DNA of 64,000 bases. Origin: Chelydra serpentina (Eukaryota; Chordata; Testudines; Chelydridae). The position numbers and the translations under genes were made by a program. The notes under the pieces are model-generated. The model was given only the letters and a program-made list of their open reading frames with translations, searched no databases and was not told where the DNA came from. The stretch covers positions 23,158,501 through 23,222,500 of the forward strand of contig JBAIAC010000059.1 in the NCBI GenBank assembly GCA_037349315.1, given 5' to 3'. Position 1 is the first letter of the stretch, and each line of letters begins with the position of its first letter. Below are positions 33,401 through 45,400 of this stretch, piece after piece.

Positions 33401-36400
33401 AGCGCCGCTCCCCCTGTGCTCCGGACCTGCCTACGTTACTGAGTCCCAGCCAGCTAGGCCTCTCTGGGAGGGACTGGGAGAGGAGGCACAGCAAAGCTCT
33501 CAGGCACACAAGCAGGCCAAATCTTCAACTGGCATAAATGGGCATAGCTCCACTGCAGTCAAATGTGGGAAAGCACCCAGCAGTAAGAAAGGGAAAGCAG
33601 AAGAGCTACAGTATTTACCTGCTAGATGAGAGTGAGGTGCTGCCAGCAAACAAAATGGCCCCTTTAGCACTGCAGCTGCTTTCCCCAGCCAAATGTAAAG
33701 AGCCAGCCATAGACAGAAAGGCACACTAGGAAAAAATGCCTATAAGAGGGCAGCAAGAGTTGGTAGGGATTAAGAAGTTAGTAAGAGAGGCGCGGCTTTG
33801 GTAGTGGTGTTTTCCCTACTGGATCACAGGGCTCATGCTCTCGTCTATGTTCTGTTCCCCTCCGTGTCCTCTGTAATGATTTTCAGAGGCAATAAAGACT
33901 TCTGAACTGAAGTCAATGGAGCTATCCTGATTTCTAACCACTGAGGATTTGGCCCAAAGAGCTATAAACCATTTTCCTCACATCTTGCTTGCCTAACCAC
34001 ATCCAACACATACTCACAGAGACCATAGAAGGCCCCTCAGCACACAAAATTTGTCTTGTCTACACTTGAAAGTTAATTTGCATTAAGGTAGGGTATGAAT
34101 TTAAAATGCAATAATTATTCCTGAATCACTTCATCTCTTAATCCAGAATAAGAGGGTCCACACATGAAGTGATTCAGGAATAGCCATTCCAGAATCACTC
34201 GATGTGCAGACAAGCCCCAAAGGGCAGATCACCACTAGGTATAAACAGGCCTTCAGTTTCAGTGACTGGAGGAGGAAAATAGATGTCTGTCTTGCCTGCT
34301 TACATTGTTAAAGAGCCAGTCTCTCTTGCTCCAGATCCAGAAGCTCCAAGAGGAACTGGATAAGCTGGGTACCTGCCTTTCCCCCTCCTGCACCAGCAGC
34401 AAGAACCTGGAAAGTGTGGGCAGCAACGCAGACTTCCTGGAGAGCTCCCGGGGCAGGCTGAGATTCTCCCTCTTCTACCACAGGGACCGACTTGAGCTGC
34501 TCTTGACGGTTATTGCAGTGACAGGCCTGCCCAGCCGAGGGAGTGCTGACTCTGCTGTTCGGGTCCGGCTGCTGAGGCAGGTCCCATCTCACATCTCTGG
34601 CCTCCAGTGCATGGTCCATGAGTGGCAAACGCAGGTGGTGAAGAACTGCAGGAAACCTGCCTTTGGGGACCAGTTTGTCTGCTCCCTGCAGGAGGCCGAG
34701 CTGGAGAAGAGTACGGTGAAGTTGGAGGTGGGGCTGGCTCATTCTGTGTTGCCTTTGTCAGGTGCTAGTTAAAGAGGCTCAGCTAACAGCCCTGGAAAAT
34801 GAGGCCTTTTCTATACCCACAGAACAGGTGCATCATGGGAAAATTCCCCAAGGCTGTCCCCTCCAGGTGTCTTGCTCTCTTCACCTCTGAAAGGGGACAA
34901 GGTGATGCATTCTCTAGGCCCGTTCACTCCAGGGCCTCTCTGAGACTAACAGGGTCTCGCTGTGTGGCCAGTTAGGATGCAGGGCTCGTTGTGACATGAA
35001 TGGGACTGTGGCCACAAACTCCCTTCACACAGGCCAGGTGGTAAGGGCTGGTGTCCCCTAGACATATCAGCATCTGAAATGCTCAAACAGCAGTTCCTTG
35101 GCATTTTATGTTTGGGGCCTGGGGGGAGTGGCAGTATCTAAGTCAGTGAGATTTGATGGCCCTGATGCAGGACTAGCTGTGATCACTAGATAGGATCACT
35201 AGCTTTGCCTCTCCCTCTCTCTCTCCTTGGACACAAGGATTCTCTGGGGAAATCCATTTGCACTCTTGGTCCATCAACAGCTTATGGAACAATGGTTCCT
35301 CCCTCTGATTAATTGGGGTAAACACATGGCCCTGTAGTAAATCAGTTGCCTGCCTGGGAGGTGCTGAGGAATAGTAGCTAGGATGAAGTGGAGTGTAGTG
35401 GCATTGAGTGGGTGAGAGGAAGGGTAAGATGAAAGTACCACATTCCTTCAAGAGAAATCAGACATGGTTTATGATCTCCCAGGACAACTTCAAATGTAGG
35501 GCAAACAGGCCGCTGCCTGGGGCACTGGATCTGAGGGTAATGAGGGGACAGCTGTGGTCACTCACTTGCAAGTCAGCTCTTCGCTGCTCTTTTCCATCTG
35601 CAGCATTTCTGTTCATCCACATCTCACTCCAAAGGAGTGTCCCTTCTGTTCCTTCATAGTCATGTGCAGCAGCAGGTGCCTTTGAAGCAGCATCCTTCCC
35701 TCTAGTTGCTGCAGCACCTCTTTTTAAGCATCACTGCAGGCAAGACAAAGGATTCTGCAGCACAGCTGGCTACCAAGGCCACCCACCGCACACATAAATG
35801 AGGAGAATTCCTTCTGGAGGGGAAAAAGTGATACAGGTAGCAGTAAGGACTGGAGCAGGGAGTCCGTGACTGACTTTTGGAGCCGTACTCTGACCTCCAT
35901 ACATAAACAGAACATAGGGCTCTTGTCCAAAGAGGAGGGCTAAGCAGATCTTATTTCCTACTGCTGTTCCTTAAACTGCTCCCAGTCCTTACCCTGAGGG
36001 CATCAAAAGCACCACTGAGTTATCCACAGCTTTTATTAACAGGAAGGAAGCCATCCCCCAATCAGGGAGCAGAAACAATACCATGTGACTTGGTGCCCCA
36101 CCATTCAAACATTACATCCTCACAGCAAGTGTTGCGCAGGCTGGAGGGTGTTAGTACAGAACATTTGCTGAGCAAATGGGAGCAAGGAAGACATGGGTAA
36201 AAAACAGAGGTCGGTGCACAGATTACAGTAGAACCTCAGAGTTATGCACACCTTGGGAATGGAGGCTGTTCATAACGCTGAACAAAACATTATGGTTGTT
36301 TTTTCAAAAGTTTATAACTGAACATTGACTGAATACAGCTTTGAAATGTTACTGTGCAGAAGAAATGCTGCTGCTCTCTTTATTTTTTTAGTTTACGTTT

Positions 36401-39400
36401 AACACAGTACTGTACTGTATTTGCTTCTTTTTGGGGGGGGTCTCTGCTGCTGCCTGATTGTGTACTTCCAGTTCCAAATGAGGTGTGTGATTGACTGCTC
36501 GGTTTGTAACTCTGGTGTTCATAATTCTGAGGTTCTACTGTATTTCCAGCCAGAGAAAAGAGCTCGACTCCTAAATAAGTTACTCACTACATCTGTGATC
36601 TGTGATCTGCACAGCTCTTCCTCCCAGTAACCTGAGACACCACAGAGAAAGAGCTCCAAACCTAAGCCTTTATGTATATTAATAGGAATTTTTTTTTGTT
36701 CTTCTCCTCTGCTACAAGAGCTTATAGAGACAGGGAGCCTATGCCAAGGAGCTAAACAAAAGCACTATCTGTTCCAATACAGTTCAGCTCCCGAGACCGG
36801 AGTTGATGAGGAAGTCTCCTAGATGTAAGTGTTGGTACCTGTATCAGGTGCTTTCTGGTTTCTGACTCAGCTGGTCAGTTTTTCATGGCATTGAGGAAGC
36901 AGCCCCCGAATGTGTTTCATATTTATGCATATTTTAATGTGATTATGGTTTTCTTTTATTTTTTCCTCTATTGGAATGTAGGCTGATTCCTTTGTTTCCA
37001 TTTTCTTACTGATGTTATGTTGTTACATCAGCATATTGCTACTCCTCCCACCCCCAGAATATAGTTATATTGCGGCAATGAGTTCCACAGCCTATCATTA
37101 AGACCACGAGCTTAGAAGGATACAGAAGCTTCTGGAAACCTATATGGATTACAAGAAAATCCAGAGTTGCAGTAATACAGATTGAAAACCAATAACCACC
37201 ACCAGGAATTACAGAAAGGATGCAAACCCTCCTGCTTCATGGCACAAGTCAACCTCTAATTACGGTTAGGAAGAAATTTTCCCTGGTAGCAGGTTATCCC
37301 ATAACCGCCTCCAGCAGCATTTCTTGCCTGTAGCAGCCAGTACTGGGTACTGAACTGGATGGTCTGCAGGTCTGATAGCAATTCCCATGTGTCACTACAC
37401 ACCTGCTATGTCTTGGCAGTGCTCCAGGTGGCTCAATACTCCAAAGCTTCTCTTCTATTTAGCCCTCAATTTCCCCATCTAATTACATTTACTCCTTATT
37501 CACTTACATATGGCACCTTCAGCTTCAATGACAGAGTACCTAGCAAGTGTATGAAAGGAAATGCAGCAAGCAACTAACCAAATAACCATGACCAGAATGA
37601 CTCGATCAGCCATTAACAGGCCCAGGGCTAGGGCACCAGTGAGCTACAAAGGGGAAAGGAAGAGGCCGTGCGGCGAGAGAGAAAGATGGAAGGAGGAGAC
37701 AAAAATGGAGCAGAGAGAGAAAAAAAAAAATCCGCAGGGCAAGCTCCTCAGCTGTGTTAGAACATCTTTGCACGGCTCCTTTACGTCTCTATAACGTACG
37801 GGATATTGAGCTGTTGGATCCGAGCACCTCCGAAAAGGGAAAACAATGAATTTTCTCTCTCCCAGCAGGAAGCAGCTTTGCAGTTTTTGTTTTTAATAAC
37901 AGAAAGATACGAGAGTGCAAAGCTGTCCTGAAACCCATATGAACATCCACCAGAGGATCCTCTTGACATGTGTGGGGGGATTGTAAAGAGAGATGTGGGG
38001 CTGCTCAGGCAGACACCTGGGGCCAGCCTGGCACAGAGCAGCCCCAGGATGCATGGGTCGCATAAACCTGCCTTTGCACAGTCCATCTTGAGCTGTGCGG
38101 CGTGCCCCTGAGTGCTATTTACATTGCAAAAGAATTAACTGTGAAGGAGAAGCCGATGGAAGGAAGTGACAGAGCGGTGGGGAGTGAGGAGAGAAGTGAG
38201 CTTGAAGGAGCCTGTTCAGGTGATAAGGGAAGGATCCAAGTTTTATTTGCTGAGGATGTGCCTCCCTTGCTCTCATTTCAGCCCAATACTGATCCCTTGA
38301 AACTTAGTGCCTGGCAGGTAGGATTTAGACAGCTGCCCTGAGAATGTGATGCATGGATATGGAGTGTAGACCGTGTATGTGAAAAACAAAAGCCAAGTTT
38401 GAGACCTGGCCTAAGCAGACGTAAGTCCAATTGGCTTCAGGGGATGTGGCACTGCATAGCCCTGCTCCTGTGTCCCCTGTGGGGGGGGATGCTGATTCTT
38501 TCTGTCCCATAGGTTAAACACTTCAACAGGTATTCCAGACACACCATGCTGGGGGAAGTGAGGGTCACCCTCAGCAAACTAAAGGCCTCCCAACATATGG
38601 AGTTCTGCGAGGAGCTACAGAAGACTACAAAGGTAATTAGGTAATTGTTCTTGTGTGACCTAACTACATCATGATTGCATGGAATGGATGGCTCCAGGGA
38701 GAGGGATAAAGAGCCTTTGACCTTTTTCAGGCAGTAACCGTCAGTCCCTGCCTTCCATCAGCATGGGACAGACCATGGAAAATGAGCCAGTGGCCTCATT
38801 ACAGACCTACTTTGTGCTCCACATGCTTCCCGGGTAGGCTCTGCAGAGAGGCAGTGGCTTTTGGGAGCATGGAGTCTGGACTGTTCTCCCAGGGTATGTC
38901 TAAAGTGCAATTAAACACCTGTGGCTGGCTGACTCAGGGTCACTGGACTGCTTAATTGCAGTGTAAACACTTGGGCTTGGGCTGGAACCAGATTCTGGGA
39001 CCCTCCCTCCTCTTGGGCTGCCAGAGCCAGGGCTCCCGTCTGAACCCAAATGCCTACGCTGCAATTAAACAGCTCCATAACCTGAGCCCCACAAGCCTGA
39101 GGCAGCTGACCTAGACCAGCTGCAGGTGTTTCGTGACAGCGTGGATGTACTCCCAGAGATGAACTACTCAGCTGAGGCTTCAGGCCTTTGGTGGGGCAGC
39201 ATGATGAGGCTCATACTGCTGCTGCCAGTGGCATACCTGCTCCTGGATTAACGCAGGACATCAGTCAATCAGGGAGCTTTTACCTGCACTAAAATAGAAT
39301 GTGCTTGTTTGTATAGCGGGAAGGTGCACAATGAGAACACATTTTATATTCTAGGTTCCATTTATAAAGGTTAGTAAAAGCTTAGCTAATGGTTATAAAC

Positions 39401-42400
39401 AGGTTATAGTCTAGCTGGTTATAAGCGACCCGGAGTCCAGCAACTCAAATAATTAACCATTTATTAAAATATCAGTCCTTTATAAACTATTTAGAAACGG
39501 AGCTTTAATAAAAAGTGTGACTCAAAATGCTCCTTTTATTAAAGTCAGGCCCCTTCAACTGCCCTTGTTCTCAGGTATTCCAACATGGGTGTTATCAACT
39601 GCAAATGCCATGGTTCGGCACTAGAGGAACATAATGCAGTATCAGCCTCCTTCTGCACAAGCAGCAATAACTACGGACACACTTTGCTGTAACAGGAACC
39701 ACACTGTGCTGGATTGCACTGCCCCCAAGAACAAGGAATGGATTAAAGTGCCTTTCTTAGACAATTAGATTAACAGTTCCTGTAGCAATAAACTGTTACC
39801 TAAAGATTTGATACTGTTAAGTTATAGCCAAAATTACATGAAATGAATATGAATTTGACAGGTCTGAAAACCACTGTAGAGTCAGACTCCCAAATTAATG
39901 CAACACAGAGCTGTTTAGGAGATCTCAGGGTTATGAGAATGGGCCATCTCCTTGTCAATAAGCAAGGAAAACCATTACACCTATCAGTTAGAAGAGAGAA
40001 ATGCCACCAGCTGTACTGAAAAGAGATGCTAACAGCTGTATAAAGGTGCTTTTAGGGCTGCAGCTGCTTGCCTCTGGCAAATTTAAAGAACCATCCCCCT
40101 GAAGAGCATTCTGGGGAAAAAATTCTTATACAAGGACAAACCTGTACTGAGGAGAATGGGTAGGGACCAGGAAGTTCTCAAAGGAGATGCTGCTCCTTTC
40201 ACCACCATAACTCAGAGGTCATCTCCATATTCTGTCCCCCTCCACATTGCTGATTTTCAGAGAAGACAAAGGCCTCGTATGCACGTTTTTGTGGAGCACT
40301 GTTGCATTAACACCTCAACAGTTTGTGATGGAGCATTGAGGGCTGGCATTTGAGCCAGCACTCTGGTCACTATTTGTTCTAAATCAGTTCCCCTAGAGAA
40401 GGCCTAATTGGACAGAGGACTACCTGGATTACCAGGCCAGAGTGGGCTGGTGAATCAATTAGCTCATTAACATGGGAGCTGTAAAAAAAAGGCACAGGAA
40501 GGCAGGCTGGGGGAGGAGAGGAAGACAAAGTTGAACATGAAAGACCAGAAGAGCCTGGTTAAAAGGAGTCTGCTGAATAGAGACACCCTCTCCCCTCCTT
40601 TCTGGAGAAGGGGTTAGAAAGTTGAGATAAGTAGGAGGGTGTAGAGACACAGGTAGGTGTTGATGGAGGGATTCAAACACTGTGAATAAGTTACATGGTG
40701 GTGTTTACAAGCCAGGAGGTCTCAGAGTGGGTCTGTGTTCGTGGAAAAGGCTGGGATATGCCACGCTGCCCCATCATACAGCTCCAGTGCTAGCAGTGAT
40801 GGGGGCACTGCTGTAGCCTGGGCATTGATATCTAGATGTGCCCTGACTAGGGGTAGATGACGCTGTGGTAAGAATGCCATCAACCAGTTTACACCACCAC
40901 TGCTAGCACGGATGGAGCTGTACCATTGCTAGCTGGATGGCTTCTTAGAAACCACAGGGTGGCACAGCCTGATGGAGAGAAGAGTGAATATACAAAGAGA
41001 AGTAGGGCTCTGGGGTAGGAATTTGAAAAGTGCCTTAGGAGCACAAGTCCTATTGACTTTCAATGGGGCTTGTGCTCCTAAATCACTCAGGCACTTTTCA
41101 CAATCCCACTCTAAGCTCACTGGGCCAAGCCCTCCTCTGTTATGCCGATGAAACCCCATTAACTTCAGTGGCAGTAGCCAGGAGGGGAGCAGGGGGAGCG
41201 GCACCGCCCGAGCCCCGCTGCCGGAGCCAGGCTCGGGCAGGGATTTAAAAGGTCCGCAGCTCCTGCAGCCACGGGGAGCCGCGGGCCTTTTAAAGCGCCG
41301 CCTGAGCCCAGCTGCTGAAGCCAGGCTTGGGCGGTGCTTTAAAAGGCCCGCTGCTCCCTGCAGCTGCAGGACCCACGGGCCTTTTAAATCCCCGCCCAAG
41401 CCCAGCTCCGGCAGCGGGGCTCGGGCGGTGCTTAAAAAGGCCTGGGGCTCCTGCCACTGCGGGGAGCCGTGGGCCTTTAAAGCGCTGCCTGAGCCCCGGC
41501 GGTGCTTTAAAGGGCCCATGGCTCCCCGCAGCAGCTGGAGCCCCGGGCCCTTTAAATCACCGCCGGGGAAGCCAGTACGGTCCAGCATGGCACTGGCTCT
41601 TGCCGGTACGCTGGACCGGACCGCCGGAGGCGCCGCCGGGTGAGTACAGGGGGAGCGGGGAGGCGCCTTTTTAAAGCGCCGCTCCCCCTGTGCTCCGGCC
41701 CTGGCTACGCTACTGGCCACCGTACCTGACAGGAAAGATTTCCTCACTTGGCCCAATTCACCATTCCCCTTACCTTGTGTAGTGAAGTAGCTGAACCTGT
41801 GCAGAGTAGGTGTGGTCTCATTGGTTAGCATTTTACATTCACTTTGTACTGGCCTGTGTGGCCAAAGTTCAGGAAAACAGTAAATTAGACCAACTGTTTT
41901 CATAAGAGACCAAAATAATTCTCTAGCTAACCTCTCATGAACATAGAAATACGGTTAGCTGAATGACTACCATATCAGTGGCAGCAGCTGTTTTCAACAT
42001 CTTTAGAGTCCTTCCCAATAAACCAGTATCCTTGTACTCTGATAAAATTCAGCTTAATATTCCAGGATTGGGAGACAGGGAATGGTCATAGCAGAAGCCT
42101 CCTGCCTTGTTAGGATAACAACACTGATTCCACAATTACAGTACAAGGATAATCAATCTGTAGGATCTTATGCACCCAGCAGAGGGTACTGCTGTTCTGT
42201 GGAATGGACTGTACAATTGATCACTGCAGTTGATCACCACACAAACATCACCTAATTTGTTTCCATTTTGTAATGAGGTCAAGGGTTCAATGAAGGTAAC
42301 TTGTCTTACATAACATACCTCGCCTGTTGTATGGCATTCATTTTAGTCCCTCCTGACACATTCTGATAAAAAATATTAGCACTATACCCCCCACCCTGCA

Positions 42401-45400
42401 AAAAAAAAAAACAAAAAAAAAACCAATGCAGCTCATTTGAAATGGATTGAAAACTAGTTAACTGACAGACAACAGAAAGTAATTGTTGATGAAGAACTGT
42501 CCTCCAGTAGAAGAGCTTCTAGTTCTGTTCCTGGCCCAGATGCTATCCAATCTCTTTATCAAGGAACTTGAAGAAAATATAAAATCATTACGGGGAAAAT
42601 TTGAAGATGGCACCCAAATTTGGGTAAATAATGAAGACAGGTCAGTTATACAGACTAAGCTGGATCGCTTGGTGAAGTGGGCTTGTTTCAACAACATGAA
42701 TTCTAACACAGCTATACATCGAGGAACAATGAATGCAGGTCACTCTTACAAGATGGAGGACTATGCCACTGGAATGCAAAGAACTTAGGGGCCTTGGTAG
42801 ATAACCAGTTGAACAGGAGCCCTAGTGCAATGTTCTAGCTAAGAGAGAGAACAAGACCTTTGGATGTATAAGAAGGGAATATCAAGGAGGAGCAGAAAGG
42901 CTACATTACCTCTGTATATAGCATTACCTCTGTATATGGACAGGGCTTCCACATGTCTGCCTGGTACCACCCACCACGTGCCTAGGAGCCCTGTGGCCCG
43001 CCCAGGTGATTTAAAAGGGCTGCAGGGTTTTTAAATCACCCAGGCCCCTGGGCAATTGCCCCCTTGCACCTCTCTCCCTCCCCCCCATCAGCGGGCCTGA
43101 CTGGAAGTGCAGGGGGAGCTTTCAGGTCAGGATTGGGTGGAGGTTGGCAGAGGGACACATTTTGTACAACCCCTGCTCATGGTCTGCCTGGCTTCAGTGC
43201 TATTAGTCCCCCTGGGTCAGGTTCTGATCCCAGTTACCCCACTGTGAAGAGGAGTCCTTCGCTGCTTAAAGGGTCTCTCCAGATTTACATGGGTTTAATT
43301 CAGACCGTAAATAGCCTCCCTCGCTTTTCAGAGCAACTAAATACCTCCCCACGTTTAGCTTTTGCTCCCTCAGAAAGCAGCCAGAGGGCGGCAGGCCCCG
43401 ATGCTGTTCAGCAGTGTCTGTACAGGAGGATAGAGTCAGGGATGGCTATTCACAGCACTGCCCGCTATCCTTTCACAGGACCTTGTTGGAGAAGTCCTTG
43501 TGTCGCTGAAGTGTCTCCCCATATCTCAGAAGATAGAAATTGGGCTGCTCAAAGTCAAAACTGCCTCCGTGTGCAGCAGTCCAGAGAAGAGTAAAGGCAT
43601 TTATTTCACCTACGGTCTGTGGTTGCCTGAGGTTCTATCTCTCTCCAGCTTGCGCTGTCTGCGGCCTCTCTTCTTTCCCAGGGGAAGGATAGGGTATGAG
43701 AGAGAGAGAGAGAGCACTCTAGCTCCTCTTCTGCTGTCCAGTGGTAGGGGAATATTGCCAAAACCCCACTGAACATGGCTGTGCTGGCTCAGAGCACTGC
43801 TGAAGCCCTGACCCCCGGCACCGGGTGGGGCACAATGCCATTGAGAATTAAAACACAAGAGCGATAATGGAAGAACCCAAACACAAAGACCCAGCACAGT
43901 GACTTCCACTACTGGTACTGGAGTGACTACTCCCTAGCAGGGCAGTCTTCCCCCCACCCCCATGCACACATACTTTGTGTTAGTCCATTTCCGAGACAAC
44001 GGAGAGATGCAAAGGGGCAGAGCAGAGAACCTGGCCCTTGTACCTGCCATAAAGCCAGATTAGTCAGGGTCCTGAGGATTCCCTCAGTATGGAGAAATCC
44101 CCAGGTACCATACACCTGACATAACCCTCCCCCCACACACACTGGGGGCTGGGGAGGCTGGAGAGATGTGGCCACAGTGTTGCTGTGCTCATGTAGTTCA
44201 GCTGAGGGGGGCAGCTCCAAAGGGCCAGGGACACACTTTAGAGTTGCCCCAAGACTGCACTAAGTTGCACAAAGGCTGAAATGGCCCCAAGTTGTCTCCA
44301 GAATCAGGGAAACACAAAAGGTGACATAAAGCCACCTTTTCCTTCCCGTGACCTCGGGGATCCTGTGCCAGACGGCACATCTGAGCCCATTGTCGTCAGT
44401 GAAATCCTTCTCCAATGCCTGAACAGCTAGTTTGGGGGTGGGGGATATGGGGCTGTTTTCTTCTTGCATTGTATGGGGTGTAAACTGACAGATAGCATTA
44501 GGGGATAAGTGAGTTGGATCTCCTGGCCACCCCATCCCACTAATTTGCAAACAATTTGCAATGCCAGCCCTTCCTGTGGTTTCTCTCTTGCCTACTCCTG
44601 CAGACATACTTCCACCTTCAGAGCTCTCTTTTCTGGGCAGAACAAGAGCAGCAGAGAGTTCCGCTACTTTTGAGATCTCCTTGCCCCAAGACCAATTGTT
44701 CCTCTACCCTCTCACCCTCAAGCAGGTTCCTCCAACTAGGAGCAGAGCTGGCTGTTTTGCCAACCAGGGTGGAAAAATGTTTGATGAACATGCACATACC
44801 CCAAGAGGCTGTGCAAAAAACTCCACCACTAGAGTGGCATAATGGTACGGTACACCTCAGGAAGTTGGCGCCCAGGGCAACTACCCTGCTTAACCAGCCC
44901 TGCCACCAACACCCTCAGACTTTCTACTTGTAAGAGGTCTGACTCTCCAGTGCCTTCTCTCCCTTGTTTCCAGCCAGGCTTTGGAGTAGCAGGAACTGGG
45001 TTTAGTGTAACCATCCCCTTGCCAGTAAGGGTAAAATTCTCTTCTTGATACGAAGGCACCATTCTCATGGACTTCAGCAGGAGTCTCACACACATTCAAG
45101 GGCAGAATCTGGCGCTAAGCATATACCTTGTGAAACTGTCATGATCCACCGACACATAAGTGCATGGATCACAGGACCCAAATCTGATCTGTGGTTAACA
45201 TTACAGCCCTCCTTCTGCACCACTGAAGTCAGTGGGAGCTTTGCCCACCGAAAGGGTGCAGGATCGAGTCCATAGAGCAGTAACGTCAGGTCTGATGGAT
45301 GCTCACAATGTCCTGTATCCTCATTTTATCTCTTGCTTTTTCCCTGCCCCAGATGTGTATGCGAGAATAGACCTCTCCTGCAATCTCCACAAACAGAAGC

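Noticed and set aside
40929..41903. A 324-codon antisense open frame
   Set aside because: It runs through the GC-rich hAT-like copy 4 and neighbouring intron of the synaptotagmin-like gene. The sequence is low in stop codons because of GC content, and no domain is visible.
43064..43594. A 176-codon + frame overlapping synaptotagmin exon 5
   Set aside because: It is in a different frame from the C2B sequence and starts inside the intron. The C2B frame has splice sites and family motifs.
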